DNA of 56,493 nucleotides from Lachnospiraceae bacterium (GTDB lineage Bacteria > Bacillota > Clostridia > Lachnospirales > Lachnospiraceae). The notes under the pieces were generated by a model. The model was not told the origin of the DNA. It did not search any database and saw only the letters and a program-made list of their open reading frames with translations. Every line of letters begins with the position of its first letter. Positions within the stretch are counted from its first letter, which is position 1. This document shows positions 17,614 through 26,178 of this stretch, in pieces. Position numbers and translations under genes: made by a program. The stretch is taken from assembly GCA_024404675.1 (NCBI GenBank), contig JAKSPO010000012.1:1-56493 (forward strand). The letters are read 5' to 3'.

Positions 17614-17699
17614 CCCCCTAACCCCGTCCCCAAGAGACCATTCGGGGCTTTGCCAGGGCGCCCAAAATGAGCCCCTAACCCCGTCCCCAAGAGACCAAA
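17607..17699 (-). repeat. REP-like doublet
   Basis: Minus-oriented copies at 17607-17640 and 17663-17699 with a different spacer. The left end overlaps the stop of the hydrolase gene; the right end abuts the AAAAGGAG site of the next gene. Confidence 0.9.
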
Positions 17700-17710
17700 A
17701 GGAGCAACCT

Positions 17711-18349
17711 ATGAAACGAATAGAAACGAATGGCATTACCTGTTTAGAAATCCTAAGAGAGGGTGAAGCGTGGTATTGCGGCACCGATTATGCTTCGGGA
17801 GATTTGTACGAGGCAGAGGAGATTTATGCCGAGACCGGTACAGTTCGGCCAAATCGCCTGATTTTCGTGCATCACCCGGACGGAGCGGTTTACGAACCTG
17901 CTTTGCTAGAAGCCGGACAGTATTTCGGAAGGCCGGTTTTTGTGGCAGAGAAGATTTACATTTTGCTGGTTGATTTTCGAAAGAAGCTGATTCAGATTCT
18001 TGAATGTGACACCGCTACCGTAGAGGTCAGAAATACGATTGAGCAGCCGCTAACTTCGGTTAAGGACTGCTACAATCTGCGTCTTGCGGGCGATCCGCTT
18101 ATGATTACCAGACAAGGTGCGGAGGGCGGCTTCGAAATCATTTATCCCGCATACCGGGCTTATGAAACAGAGGCAAATGAGGCGTTTTTGTACCGGGAAG
18201 GCGAGCGACTGTATTTTTCGGTATGGTACGAGGACCCGGATTATCGCGAGGAAGTGATTGTGCGAGACATTGCTACCGGCGAGGTGGTAGAGAGGCTTCG
18301 GGGAAGTGTCTTTATCACACCAAGCGGCGAGGGCTGGGTGCTTGGGTAA
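17711..18349 (+). CDS. Conserved hypothetical protein, cytosolic
   Basis: 212 residues from ATG 17711, 8 nt after GGAG. A longer reading from 17552 merely translates the repeat doublet and is rejected. I do not recognise a family. The sequence is rich in acidic residues and short beta strands (IYILLVDFRKKLIQILEC), suggesting a beta-propeller- or beta-sandwich-like fold, with no signal peptide or membrane segment. It lies between two repeat doublets and keeps an intact frame and good codon use, so it is probably expressed with its neighbours. Confidence 0.6.
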   Translation: MKRIETNGITCLEILREGEAWYCGTDYASGDLYEAEEIYAETGTVRPNRLIFVHHPDGAVYEPALLEAGQYFGRPVFVAEKIYILLVDFRKKLIQILECDTATVEVRNTIEQPLTSVKDCYNLRLAGDPLMITRQGAEGGFEIIYPAYRAYETEANEAFLYREGERLYFSVWYEDPDYREEVIVRDIATGEVVERLRGSVFITPSGEGWVLG

Positions 18350-18438
18350 AATGAACCCCTAACCCCGTCCCCAAGAGACCATTCGGGCATCGGCAGGGCA
18401 CCAAAATGAACCCCTAACCCCGTCCCCAAGAGACCAAA
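18347..18438 (-). repeat. REP-like doublet
   Basis: Minus-oriented copies at 18347-18381 and 18402-18438. The first begins inside the stop of the preceding gene; the second ends at the AAAAGGAG of the next gene, the third such arrangement in 2.2 kb. Confidence 0.9.
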
Positions 18439-18448
18439 AGGAGCAAGT

Positions 18449-18865
18449 ATGTTAGAGAATTTTACGAAGAAATTTTGGAAGCGAAGCGGCATTATCATCC
18501 CGGTTATATTTATAGTTTTCTTTTTGATTGGCTTTGTCAGGGAATATAGCTATTATGAGAGATGGAAGGAGAGAATTGAAGCGGAGAAGAAGTCATCCCT
18601 TCAGATACTGACGGAGTACCATGAATCCTTCTTACAGCAGCACGGGAATCTCTCCACCGGCTATATTATAAAAAATAGCGCTATGACAGGCGCAGTGCAG
18701 GGAATTGTATATACCGCTTTGGTTTTATATGTGGTAGTATTGCTGACGTTTATGGTATCGAAGAACGAAAAGCTTCGTAAATTAGGCAGTATCCTTCTGA
18801 TGATTTCCCTTGCCTTTGTCCTGATGTGGCTATGGTTTACGAGGAATTTTCATTTCGAATTTTAA
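18449..18865 (+). CDS. Small membrane protein, unknown function
   Basis: 138 residues. Membrane helices lie at about 14-30 (IIIPVIFIVFFLIGFV), 84-103 (IVYTALVLYVVVLLTFMV) and 113-131 (LGSILLMISLAFVLMWLW), with a charged extracytoplasmic or cytosolic loop between the first two. No family was recognised. The ribosome site is AAAAGGAG at the edge of the repeat. Confidence 0.65.
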   Translation: MLENFTKKFWKRSGIIIPVIFIVFFLIGFVREYSYYERWKERIEAEKKSSLQILTEYHESFLQQHGNLSTGYIIKNSAMTGAVQGIVYTALVLYVVVLLTFMVSKNEKLRKLGSILLMISLAFVLMWLWFTRNFHFEF

Positions 18866-18912
18866 TTAGGAATCCCGCTTTTTGCGGAGTGAAGCTTACT
18901 TAGGGAGAAACT

Positions 18913-19893
18913 ATGATAACACTCAACGACTATCTGTATTCGGGCGATACTGTTCTTAAGATTCTGCATCGCTATATTGCCGATCTTTCGGACTGCGCCG
19001 AGAAGGAGCAGAGCCTGATAGACCGGGTACATTGCGATATTTTATGCCAGATTCGTGATATTCTGGAGCATAACGATTTCCTTACCGCCCAGTCCCATCG
19101 AATCAAAGAGCTTTATATGTATATGACGAAGCAGTATCCGCAGCTTGCATTTACCTTCCGCGGAAGAATCAAATCGTTAATTCGCGCGGAGGAGAAGATT
19201 AACGGCTACATCGTGGAATACATCAGCGATTATTATCTTGCAAACGGTCGATTCCCGAGCGAGGAGGAGGTCAGAAACCGTCTCCTTTGCTTCCGTGATA
19301 TCATCGCTTATCGAATCGTCATCTCCCTCCCGAAGTGTCATGTGGATGAGGACAAGGACGTGCACGAGCTCGAGATTGGCTACCTGTATGAGCTTGCCAA
19401 TATGATTCCAAACTTTCTCACGGAGAGAGGCTTCTCTCCGGTGCAATCCGGATTCTCCGGTGCGAATCGGTCCCGGAAGATGGAGGAGTGTGTGAGCCCC
19501 TTCTTCCGGGATTATATCGTGAACCCGAGACCGCAGGGCTACCAGTCTTTGCACATCACTCTTTATGATAACATCTCCCGCTGCTTCACGGAGGTCCAGC
19601 TCAGAACGAAGGAAATGGATGATAATGCAGAAATCGGCAGTGCCAACCATTTCGGCTACGAGAAGCGTCAGGAGGAGGACCGCAATCGGCGTGCAGGCGT
19701 CCCGGTCGGCGTATGCCGTTGCTACGACGAGGCCTGCGAGAGACTTCGGCTTCTGCAGGAAATCAACCTGGCAGCGTTAGATGTCAATATGTTCAAGGCC
19801 TTTGATAATTATCGAATCAACGACGGCTGTGGCTTGTTCCGCGGGCGATACATTCTCCCCTTCGAGCATTTGTCGAGATTCCAGAGTGACTGA
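18913..19893 (+). CDS. RelA/SpoT-domain protein (small alarmone synthetase-like)
   Basis: 326 residues. The central part (about 75-250) matches the (p)ppGpp synthetase fold: R83-G-R-I-K87-S, the D129..R134 motif (FRDIIAYRIVI), GYQSLH (209-214), and EVQLRTKEM (227-235) with a late H246. There is no HD hydrolase domain and no TGS/ACT region. It therefore belongs with synthetase-only proteins, which transfer pyrophosphate from ATP to GDP or GTP or, in some variants, modify other nucleotides. It has an extra 70 residues in front. In the last block Asp replaces the usual His after KEM. Function in stress signalling is an inference. Confidence 0.8.
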   Translation: MITLNDYLYSGDTVLKILHRYIADLSDCAEKEQSLIDRVHCDILCQIRDILEHNDFLTAQSHRIKELYMYMTKQYPQLAFTFRGRIKSLIRAEEKINGYIVEYISDYYLANGRFPSEEEVRNRLLCFRDIIAYRIVISLPKCHVDEDKDVHELEIGYLYELANMIPNFLTERGFSPVQSGFSGANRSRKMEECVSPFFRDYIVNPRPQGYQSLHITLYDNISRCFTEVQLRTKEMDDNAEIGSANHFGYEKRQEEDRNRRAGVPVGVCRCYDEACERLRLLQEINLAALDVNMFKAFDNYRINDGCGLFRGRYILPFEHLSRFQSD

Positions 19894-19921
19894 TTGACGC
19901 CCGGGAAGGAGAGAATGGAAA

Positions 19922-20713
19922 ATGCGTGTAAAAATGATATGCTGCGACCTTGACGGTACGCTTCTTACCTATGACCAGACCGCACTTTCGGAGCGTTTTC
20001 TTGACCTTGTAAGAAGGCTTCACAAAAAGGGAATTCTGTTCGTCCCGACAAGCGGGCGGCAGATTGTCAGTGTGATGACATTGTTTCGCCCGATCACGGA
20101 ATGCTGTCGGTATATCTGTTCAAACGGTGCGGTTCTCTGTGACAGCAACGGTGCAGTAACGGATAGAATCGTGATGCCTAAGGATGAGGTAGTTACCATT
20201 GCCAAAGCATTCTTTGAGCAGTGTAACGGGCGCAGTGAAGTGAATCTTGCGGGAGCGGAGCGATGCCATCTTATGTGCAGAGACCTTGGTATCGAGGAGC
20301 GGCTTCGTTACATCGGAAACGACTGTGAGAGAATCAGCTCCCCTTCGGAGGTGACGGACGGAATCGTGAAGGTTTCCGCATTTCTTCCCGACGGTGCTGA
20401 GCACTACATCGCGTATTTCAAGGAACGCTTCCCTATGTACGAGCCGGTTATTGCCGGGGATTACTGGATTGATATTATGAATGCGCACAAGGGGCTAGGC
20501 GTGCAGAATCTCTGTCGGTCTCTTAATATTCTGCCGGAGGAGGTCATGGCCTTCGGAGATAACTATAATGACGAAACGATGTTGGACCTGGTCGGCATCC
20601 CCTATATCATGGATACCGCACCGAAGGACCTTTTAGAAAAATATCCGAACCACACCGCTTCGGTAGAGGATACATTAGAAGCGCTTTATGAGCAGTTCGA
20701 GACACTGAATTAA
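19922..20713 (+). CDS. HAD-superfamily (Cof-type) phosphatase
   Basis: 263 residues. Motif I DLDGTLL near the N-terminus (CCDLDGTLLT), motif II in VPTSGRQ, and the C-terminal GDNYNDETML (motif IV) define a Cof-type IIB HAD hydrolase acting on sugar or cofactor phosphates in the cytosol. A GGAAGGAGAG site precedes the start. It is probably co-transcribed with the RelA/SpoT-like gene 28 nt upstream. Confidence 0.9.
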   Translation: MRVKMICCDLDGTLLTYDQTALSERFLDLVRRLHKKGILFVPTSGRQIVSVMTLFRPITECCRYICSNGAVLCDSNGAVTDRIVMPKDEVVTIAKAFFEQCNGRSEVNLAGAERCHLMCRDLGIEERLRYIGNDCERISSPSEVTDGIVKVSAFLPDGAEHYIAYFKERFPMYEPVIAGDYWIDIMNAHKGLGVQNLCRSLNILPEEVMAFGDNYNDETMLDLVGIPYIMDTAPKDLLEKYPNHTASVEDTLEALYEQFETLN

Positions 20714-20751
20714 TCCGGTGCTTATATTACAGTGGAATTGGAAGGGGGAAT

Positions 20752-21216
20752 ATGATGAGAAGATATACCATGCTTATTCTTTTGGTTCTGTTAAGCATCC
20801 TTTTTACAGGCTGCGACAATAGCTACGCGGAGAATGATTATGATAATGACGATAAGCTGACGGCTAAGGGGGATCAATGTAGCAAAGTCGGAGCCGTGCT
20901 CGAGAGCGTGAAGCACGGGTATTCCCTTAAGATGAAGAAATTCGACGGGCGGTACACACTTTGGTCCAAGTCACTTAAGCTGGATCGGGAGACCGACGTG
21001 GAGATTGAAATGTCTGCTTCTGCGGGCGTGATGAAGCTTGTCTACATTGACCGTCACGGCAACATTACAACGCTTGCGGAGCTTGATACGGCAGATGCGA
21101 AAAGCACTACCGTTACAAGCTCGGTTACCATGCCGAAAGGGAGAAATGCCATCAAGCTTGTCGGCTATGGTTGTGAGGATATTGTGCTGAAGCTTCTGCT
21201 ACCCGGGATTCAATGA
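20752..21216 (+). CDS. Small lipoprotein, unknown function
   Basis: 154 residues. A type II signal peptide (LILLVLLSILFTGC) ends in a clear lipobox with the Cys at about 21, so it is anchored outside the membrane. The mature part is beta-rich and resembles no family I can name. Two start codons lie in tandem at 20752 and 20755 behind GAAGGGGG. The next gene is also a lipoprotein, 42 nt downstream. Confidence 0.75.
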   Translation: MMRRYTMLILLVLLSILFTGCDNSYAENDYDNDDKLTAKGDQCSKVGAVLESVKHGYSLKMKKFDGRYTLWSKSLKLDRETDVEIEMSASAGVMKLVYIDRHGNITTLAELDTADAKSTTVTSSVTMPKGRNAIKLVGYGCEDIVLKLLLPGIQ

Positions 21217-21258
21217 GTGCAGAGCTTTTAATAAAGCAAAAAGGCGAGGGAGAATTTT

Positions 21259-23133
21259 ATGAGAAAAAAGTTTTTAACAGTAGCTGCTGTTGCACTGGCC
21301 ATATCTGTGATGGCTTGCGGCAAGCAGGCACAGAAGCCTGGGGAAGACGCGAACACCCCTACGGTGAGCATTGAGGTTACTTCTACGCCGACGCCTACAG
21401 ATATGGGGTTCATACCAACGAAGACCCCGACCGCTACGCCGACGCCGACACCCACACCGGACGAGAATTCCTGGGATGAGAACAATAACTGGCGGGATGC
21501 CGATGATAAGTCGAAATCGGAACTGAGACGCCTGCAGAAATTCCTGGAAGGCGAAAAATGCCGTTTCACTTCTCTTCCTGCCGAGGAAGCCTGGCCGGCG
21601 GAGTATGCGTGGAATTCAGCCATCGTAATCTATGCCCATGAGGGCGACAGCAATATGGATACGCTTTATATCCGAAGAGAGAAGGGTGGCACACAGACCA
21701 TCTACTTCTTCAACTACGGACCTGATGCGCAGTATGAGGAGTACCCGGGTGTCAAGGAGCTTCCGGAGCATGCTATGAATCGTTTGGGGGTATCGCTTAC
21801 GAAAGAAGAAAAGGAAGTAGTCACGGCACTGAACGCAAAGCACGGAACAGCTTATTTTCAGGGAAAGCAGGTCATCGGTCCTTACGCATCCTTTGACGAG
21901 GGAAGAATGCTTTACGTGGCGCAGCCGAACGGCTCATTTGTAAAGAAGGAAGCCGCACACTTGCAGCAGGACTTCTTCAACGCGTACGGACAGAATCATT
22001 TGGACTGGTTCACTGAGGTAGAAGATATCCTTCAAACGAAGGAATCGGAAGCATATCTGGCGAGCGGCTATAAGGCTTATAGATTAGAGGATTCTATGAA
22101 CCGGGATGCGCAGTGGCTGTTCGTAGATGATGAGAAGGATGCATACGCCGTATTCCGGGTAAATTCCTCGAAGATTATGGAAGAGGTGCATCGGCACGGC
22201 CATCTGATCAAAAGCTTTGACAATCAGATTACAGAAGGTGTCAATCAGTACAACCTTCCGGTATATCTGGAAGGGGAGTTGGTGGCAGAGATAAGTGTTA
22301 TCTATTCTTTCACCGAACAGAAGCCGGCGACGCAGTTTTATTTTTCGAAATCGGAAACAGCGGCAACCAGAGAGGCTAGAAAGCAGTATCTCTTCTCCGA
22401 TACCGATCCGTTAGAAATCTGGCAGGAGATCTGGCAGAAGTACGTGGAAGAGAAGGCTGCATATCAGAGTACCGTAGTGGTGCAAGACGGTGACAATTCG
22501 GAGAAGGTCGTGCGGACAGAAATCTACGATGAAGCCGGTCACAAGCTGGCGATGACCTATGCGGAAGACCCGGACTATCCTTCAGCGGAGGTTGCTTCAT
22601 ATACCGTCGTTTATGATGACGGTGCCGGCATCGGAAAGCTTATTGAATATGTTGACGGAAGGAAAGAATTCCGTCCTGACCGTCATTATGAGCATCTGTA
22701 CGGCTATGACAAGTCGAGATTCGTGCATTTACCGGAAGGTGGGTGCATGAGTTTTGTAGGTAAGCCGATCTTCGACGAGAAGGGCAGAGTGCTCGGCGAC
22801 ACGATGTCGGTGATTCATTATGGTGAGAAAAATCGTATCGTATCTATTGCCGTCGATGACGGTGTAACCGAGTATCGCTATGATGACAAGGGGCGCCTGT
22901 TATCCTATCACTTGGATTGTTGCATGCTTGAAAATTATCGTATTTACACCTATGACAAGGCAGGAAGAGTGCTTACGAAGACTGCGTATGAGATAGATCA
23001 TCTTGGGGAAGGCGTGCAGAGCGAATCGAATCGCTCCGTATGTACCTACAGCTATGATGCAGCTGGCAGAATCAGCAGCATCGCCTACGAGAACGGTCCG
23101 GTAGAATTGTACCGGAACGAAGACCTGAAATGA
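21259..23133 (+). CDS. Large lipoprotein with Thr-Pro linker and YD-type repeats
   Basis: 624 residues. The lipobox is SVMAC with Cys at about 20. A Thr/Pro-rich linker (TPTATPTPTPTPDEN) joins it to a globular middle domain. From about residue 400 there are repeated tyrosine-aspartate units (YDEAGHKL, YDDKGRLLSY, YDKAGRVLTK, YDAAGRISSI), the RHS/YD signature that forms beta-strand shells. The number of repeats is small and no toxin domain follows, so it is not a polymorphic toxin. A cell-surface binding role is possible. Confidence 0.8.
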   Translation: MRKKFLTVAAVALAISVMACGKQAQKPGEDANTPTVSIEVTSTPTPTDMGFIPTKTPTATPTPTPTPDENSWDENNNWRDADDKSKSELRRLQKFLEGEKCRFTSLPAEEAWPAEYAWNSAIVIYAHEGDSNMDTLYIRREKGGTQTIYFFNYGPDAQYEEYPGVKELPEHAMNRLGVSLTKEEKEVVTALNAKHGTAYFQGKQVIGPYASFDEGRMLYVAQPNGSFVKKEAAHLQQDFFNAYGQNHLDWFTEVEDILQTKESEAYLASGYKAYRLEDSMNRDAQWLFVDDEKDAYAVFRVNSSKIMEEVHRHGHLIKSFDNQITEGVNQYNLPVYLEGELVAEISVIYSFTEQKPATQFYFSKSETAATREARKQYLFSDTDPLEIWQEIWQKYVEEKAAYQSTVVVQDGDNSEKVVRTEIYDEAGHKLAMTYAEDPDYPSAEVASYTVVYDDGAGIGKLIEYVDGRKEFRPDRHYEHLYGYDKSRFVHLPEGGCMSFVGKPIFDEKGRVLGDTMSVIHYGEKNRIVSIAVDDGVTEYRYDDKGRLLSYHLDCCMLENYRIYTYDKAGRVLTKTAYEIDHLGEGVQSESNRSVCTYSYDAAGRISSIAYENGPVELYRNEDLK

Positions 23134-23164
23134 TGGTTGGATGTAACTAAATATTAAAACAAGA

Positions 23165-23209
23165 ACGGACCAATGGCGCAGCGCGTTGCTGAACCATTGG
23201 TCCGTTTTT
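23165..23209. terminator. Bidirectional Rho-independent terminator
   Basis: A perfect 12-bp stem ACGGACCAATGG (23165-23176) / CCATTGGTCCGT (23194-23205) with T5 on the right. The left flank is A-rich. It lies between the convergent lipoprotein and DtxR genes. Confidence 0.9.
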
Positions 23210-23269
23210 GTATATCGGCTTAAATAAAATGTCCGGCTGTTACCGAAACCACTTCGTTGTCTTACGGAA

Positions 23270-23650
23270 TCACTTCGTGAGGCAGTGCTTCTTCAAGAGG
23301 TCAAAGGTTTCGTCACTGATATCATGCTCGATGCGACAGGCATCCTCGATTGCCACATCCTTGCTGACGCCAAGTTTTATTAACCAGTTCGAAATTAACT
23401 CATGCTTCTCTAACACCTTCTCAGCCTTCTTACTTCCCTCTTCAGTCAGGCTAAGATAACCATCTTCATCCATCAGAACAAGCCCCTTCTCGCGAAGACC
23501 CTTCATGGCAATGCTCACGCTGGCCTTTGTGTAGCCAAGTTCACTGACGATGTCGATGGAACGAACTTTGGTGCGCTTCTTTGAAAGAAGCAGGATGGTT
23601 TCCAGGTAATCCTCGATGGATTCGTCTGATTTATGTCTGATATAGCTCAT
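23270..23650 (-). CDS. DtxR/MntR-family metal-dependent repressor
   Basis: 126 residues: a winged helix (SIDIVSELGYTKASVSIAMK) and a metal-binding dimerisation domain ending in DACRIEHDISDE, where Cys, Glu and His are usual ligands. The SH3-like third domain is absent, as in MntR. It is divergent from feoA-feoB and very likely represses them when ferrous iron is plentiful (inference from family and position). The start is set by GGGAGGT. It has its own promoter at 23674-23702. Confidence 0.92.
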   Translation of the reverse strand: MSYIRHKSDESIEDYLETILLLSKKRTKVRSIDIVSELGYTKASVSIAMKGLREKGLVLMDEDGYLSLTEEGSKKAEKVLEKHELISNWLIKLGVSKDVAIEDACRIEHDISDETFDLLKKHCLTK

Positions 23651-23673
23651 GGTTTACCTCCCTTCTCTCAAAC

Positions 23674-23702
23674 AATATAGCATGATTGGTTCATTAAGGC
23701 AA
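23674..23702 (-). promoter_or_regulatory. Promoter of the DtxR gene
   Basis: On the minus strand: TTGCCT (23702-23697), 17 bp, TATATT (23679-23674). Confidence 0.65.
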
Positions 23703-23773
23703 ACTATTTTTCAAAGGTGTGAGATGGGCGGAGGAGGGCATTTGCCGAGAAGAGAAAAAATACAGAATTAGTC

Positions 23774-23802
23774 TTGACAAACCGAGTTAGATATATTAAA
23801 CT
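23774..23802 (+). promoter_or_regulatory. Promoter of the feoAB operon
   Basis: TTGACA (23774-23779), 17-bp spacer, TAAACT (23797-23802). The -10 box lies inside the operator-like palindrome. Confidence 0.65.
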
Positions 23803-23826
23803 CAAAAGCGGTTAGAATAAACTAAC
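23784..23826. promoter_or_regulatory. Two operator-like palindromes, probable DtxR sites
   Basis: Site 1 (23784-23803) is a 20-bp imperfect palindrome with GAGTT / AACTC arms around ATATAT (16 of 20 positions symmetric), covering the spacer and -10. Site 2 (23811-23826) is a perfect GTTAG-N6-CTAAC repeat just after the -10. The TTAG...CTAA type fits DtxR-family boxes. Confidence 0.6.
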
Positions 23827-23880
23827 TGATAAGGCATGATGCAGCGGACAGAAAATGCGAGTCAGGAAAGGATGGTAGAA

Positions 23881-24102
23881 ATGTATTTGAGTGAGATTAA
23901 GCCGGGCAAGGATGTATTGGTGAAGAATATCGATTCCGACGACGAAGAACTGAAGAGCTTTCTGTTCTCTTTGGGTTGTTACAGCGGAGAACGGATTACG
24001 CTGGTGGCTTGCAGAAGAGGTGGCGTTACATTAGCGGTAAAGGATGCACGGTACAATATCGATACGGAGCTGGCGCGGAAGATCGAGATTTGTCATGTGT
24101 GA
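23881..24102 (+). CDS. feoA: FeoA, ferrous iron transport accessory protein
   Basis: 73 residues from ATG 23881, where MYLSEIKPGKDVLVKNI gives the usual FeoA N-terminus and AGGAAAGGA lies 8 nt upstream; an earlier ATG at 23836 would add an unlikely 15 residues. FeoA is a small SH3-fold cytosolic protein that interacts with FeoB. It is the first gene after the operator region, followed by feoB after 41 nt. Confidence 0.9.
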   Translation: MYLSEIKPGKDVLVKNIDSDDEELKSFLFSLGCYSGERITLVACRRGGVTLAVKDARYNIDTELARKIEICHV

Positions 24103-24143
24103 TTTCGGAGCGAGGCATCTATGCGGGAAAGGAGCAGAAGAAG

Positions 24144-26168
24144 ATGAGAATTGCATTAACAGGCAATCCGAACAGCGGAAAGACCACAATGTTCAACGCA
24201 TTGACCGGTCGAAGTGAGAAGATCGGCAACTGGGCCGGTGTTACGGTGGAACGAAAGGAGGGAGCAATCAGGAAGGCATACTATGAGGGGACGCAGGAGC
24301 TGATTGCGGTGGATCTGCCGGGCGCTTACTCGATGTCACCGTTCACCTCCGAGGAAAGCATCACAAGCACTTATGTGAAGAACGAGAGACCCGATGTGAT
24401 TATCAATATCGTGGATGCGACCAATCTGAGCCGAAGCCTGTTCTTTACGACACAGCTTTTGGAGCTTGGGATTCCGGTAGTAGTCGCACTGAATAAGTGT
24501 GATATCAACGAGAACCGGGGAACGAAGATCCGGGTTGACGACTTGGCAGAAAAGCTCGGCTGTCCGGTGATTGAAACGGTTTCAACCGAAGCACGCGGGT
24601 TGAAAAATGTTATAAAGACGGCGATTTCGGTAGTCGGGGCTAAGCAGGAGGCGCCTTATGTGCAGGGTGCGATCAATCTGAAGGATAAGGTGGCGGTGGA
24701 CGCGGCTGATCGCAAGCGGTTTGCATTTGTCAATCAAGTCGTTTCAGAGGTTGAGACGAGGAAGGTGCTTACTAAAGAAAGAAGCGCGAGTGATCTGTTG
24801 GATGAAAAGCTTACGCATCCAATCATCGGTCTTCTGGTTTTCGCAGTCGTCATGTTCTTAGTGTTTTACATCTCGCAGTCTACGGTTGGTACCTGGATCG
24901 CTGATTACCTTGTCGGCTGGATTGACAAGTTCAAGGAGTGGGTCGATGGAAAGCTTTCCAATGCGGCGCCGTTTCTCCGTGCACTGCTTGTCGATGGCAT
25001 CGTCGGCGGTGTCGGTGCAGTGGTGGGGTTCCTGCCGCTTGTAATGGTTATGTATTTTTTGATTGCCCTCTTAGAGGATTGCGGCTATATGGCTCGTGCG
25101 ACTGTTGTGCTTGATCCGATATTCAAGCGCGTCGGGCTTTCCGGCAGAAGCGTTATCCCGATGGTTATCGGTACCGGCTGTGGCATTCCTGCAATCATGG
25201 CATGTCGAACGATCAGAAACGAGCGGGAACGCAGGACGACAGCGATGCTTGCGACATTTATGCCCTGCGGTGCAAAGCTCCCGGTAATCGCCCTTTTTGC
25301 GGGTGCATTCTTCCCGGATGCTGTCTGGGTCGGACCGCTTATGTATTTCGTCGGAATCCTTTTGATTCTTCTTGGTGCTTTGCTTGTTAAGGCAATCTAT
25401 GGCATGAAATACAGACGATCCTTCTTCATCATCGAGCTACCTGATTATAAGGCTCCGAGTCTTAAGTTTGCTGCTCTTTCCATGCTTGAGCGCGGAAAGG
25501 CCTATATCATCAAGGCCGGCACAATCATCCTGGTATGTAACACCGTGGTACAGATTATGCAGTCCTTTACCCCTATGCTTCGTGTAGTGGAGGAGGGAAT
25601 GGAACATACCTCTATCCTTGCTACGATTGCAACACCGTTCTCGTACCTTTTGATTCCTGTTGTCGGTGTTGCAGCATGGCAGCTTGCCGCTGCGGCCATT
25701 ACCGGTTTCATCGCAAAGGAGAATGTGGTGGGAACCCTTGCTGTATGCTACGCAGTTACGAGCTTCATTGACACAGAGGAGCTTGCGCTCGTCGCAGGCG
25801 GCAGTGAGGTGGCAACGGTGATGGGAATCACAAAAGCCGCAGCACTTGCGTACCTGATGTTCAACCTTTTCACGCCGCCATGCTTTGCGGCAATCGGTGC
25901 GCTGAATGCTGAACTGAAGAGTGCAAAGTGGTTGTGGGGCGCAATCGGGTTGCAGCTTGCGACCGGATATAGTATCGGCTTTCTCGTATACCAGGTCGGT
26001 ACCCTTGTTACAAGCGGTAAGCTCGGCAACGGTTTCATCGGCGGACTTGTCGCAGTTATCGTATTTGCCCTGGTACTTGTCGCTATGATTGTCACCAACC
26101 GCACCCCCGAATGGTCCCTTGGGGACGGGGTTGAGGGCTCAAAAAGTGAGCTTCGGGGACGGGGTTAA
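24144..26168 (+). CDS. feoB: FeoB, ferrous iron transporter
   Basis: 674 residues from ATG 24144 behind AAAGGAGC. The N-terminal G domain has G1 GNPNSGKT (7-14), G3 DLPG (57-60) and G4 NKCD (117-120), then a GDI helical region and a polytopic membrane domain with the Gate repeats (GYMARATVVLDPIFKRVGL, then GTGCGIPAIMACRT). It imports Fe2+ with GTP hydrolysis. The last genuine membrane helix ends at about MIVTNR. The final 20 or so residues (PEWSLGDGVEGS...) are translated from two REP-like repeats, which also supply the stop codon. Confidence 0.95.
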   Translation: MRIALTGNPNSGKTTMFNALTGRSEKIGNWAGVTVERKEGAIRKAYYEGTQELIAVDLPGAYSMSPFTSEESITSTYVKNERPDVIINIVDATNLSRSLFFTTQLLELGIPVVVALNKCDINENRGTKIRVDDLAEKLGCPVIETVSTEARGLKNVIKTAISVVGAKQEAPYVQGAINLKDKVAVDAADRKRFAFVNQVVSEVETRKVLTKERSASDLLDEKLTHPIIGLLVFAVVMFLVFYISQSTVGTWIADYLVGWIDKFKEWVDGKLSNAAPFLRALLVDGIVGGVGAVVGFLPLVMVMYFLIALLEDCGYMARATVVLDPIFKRVGLSGRSVIPMVIGTGCGIPAIMACRTIRNERERRTTAMLATFMPCGAKLPVIALFAGAFFPDAVWVGPLMYFVGILLILLGALLVKAIYGMKYRRSFFIIELPDYKAPSLKFAALSMLERGKAYIIKAGTIILVCNTVVQIMQSFTPMLRVVEEGMEHTSILATIATPFSYLLIPVVGVAAWQLAAAAITGFIAKENVVGTLAVCYAVTSFIDTEELALVAGGSEVATVMGITKAAALAYLMFNLFTPPCFAAIGALNAELKSAKWLWGAIGLQLATGYSIGFLVYQVGTLVTSGKLGNGFIGGLVAVIVFALVLVAMIVTNRTPEWSLGDGVEGSKSELRGRG

Positions 26169-26178
26169 GGGCTCAAAA
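26112..26178 (+). repeat. REP-like doublet inside the feoB 3' end
   Basis: Plus-oriented copies at 26112-26142 and 26146-26178 (the second a variant starting GTGAGCTTCGGGGAC). The feoB stop codon (26166-26168) lies in the second copy. It is the only member of the family outside 7.5-18.5 kb. Confidence 0.88.

Noticed and set aside
17552-17710. Longer N-terminus for the 17711 gene
   Set aside because: The extension translates the repeat doublet; ATG 17711 has its own AAAAGGAG site.
7571-18438. CRISPR array from the repeated G-rich units
   Set aside because: Units occur in pairs at scattered intergenic sites with both orientations and no regular unique spacers; no cas genes.
21259-23133. RHS/polymorphic toxin
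   Set aside because: Only a few YD units, no RHS core motif, and no C-terminal toxin or immunity gene; it is a lipoprotein.
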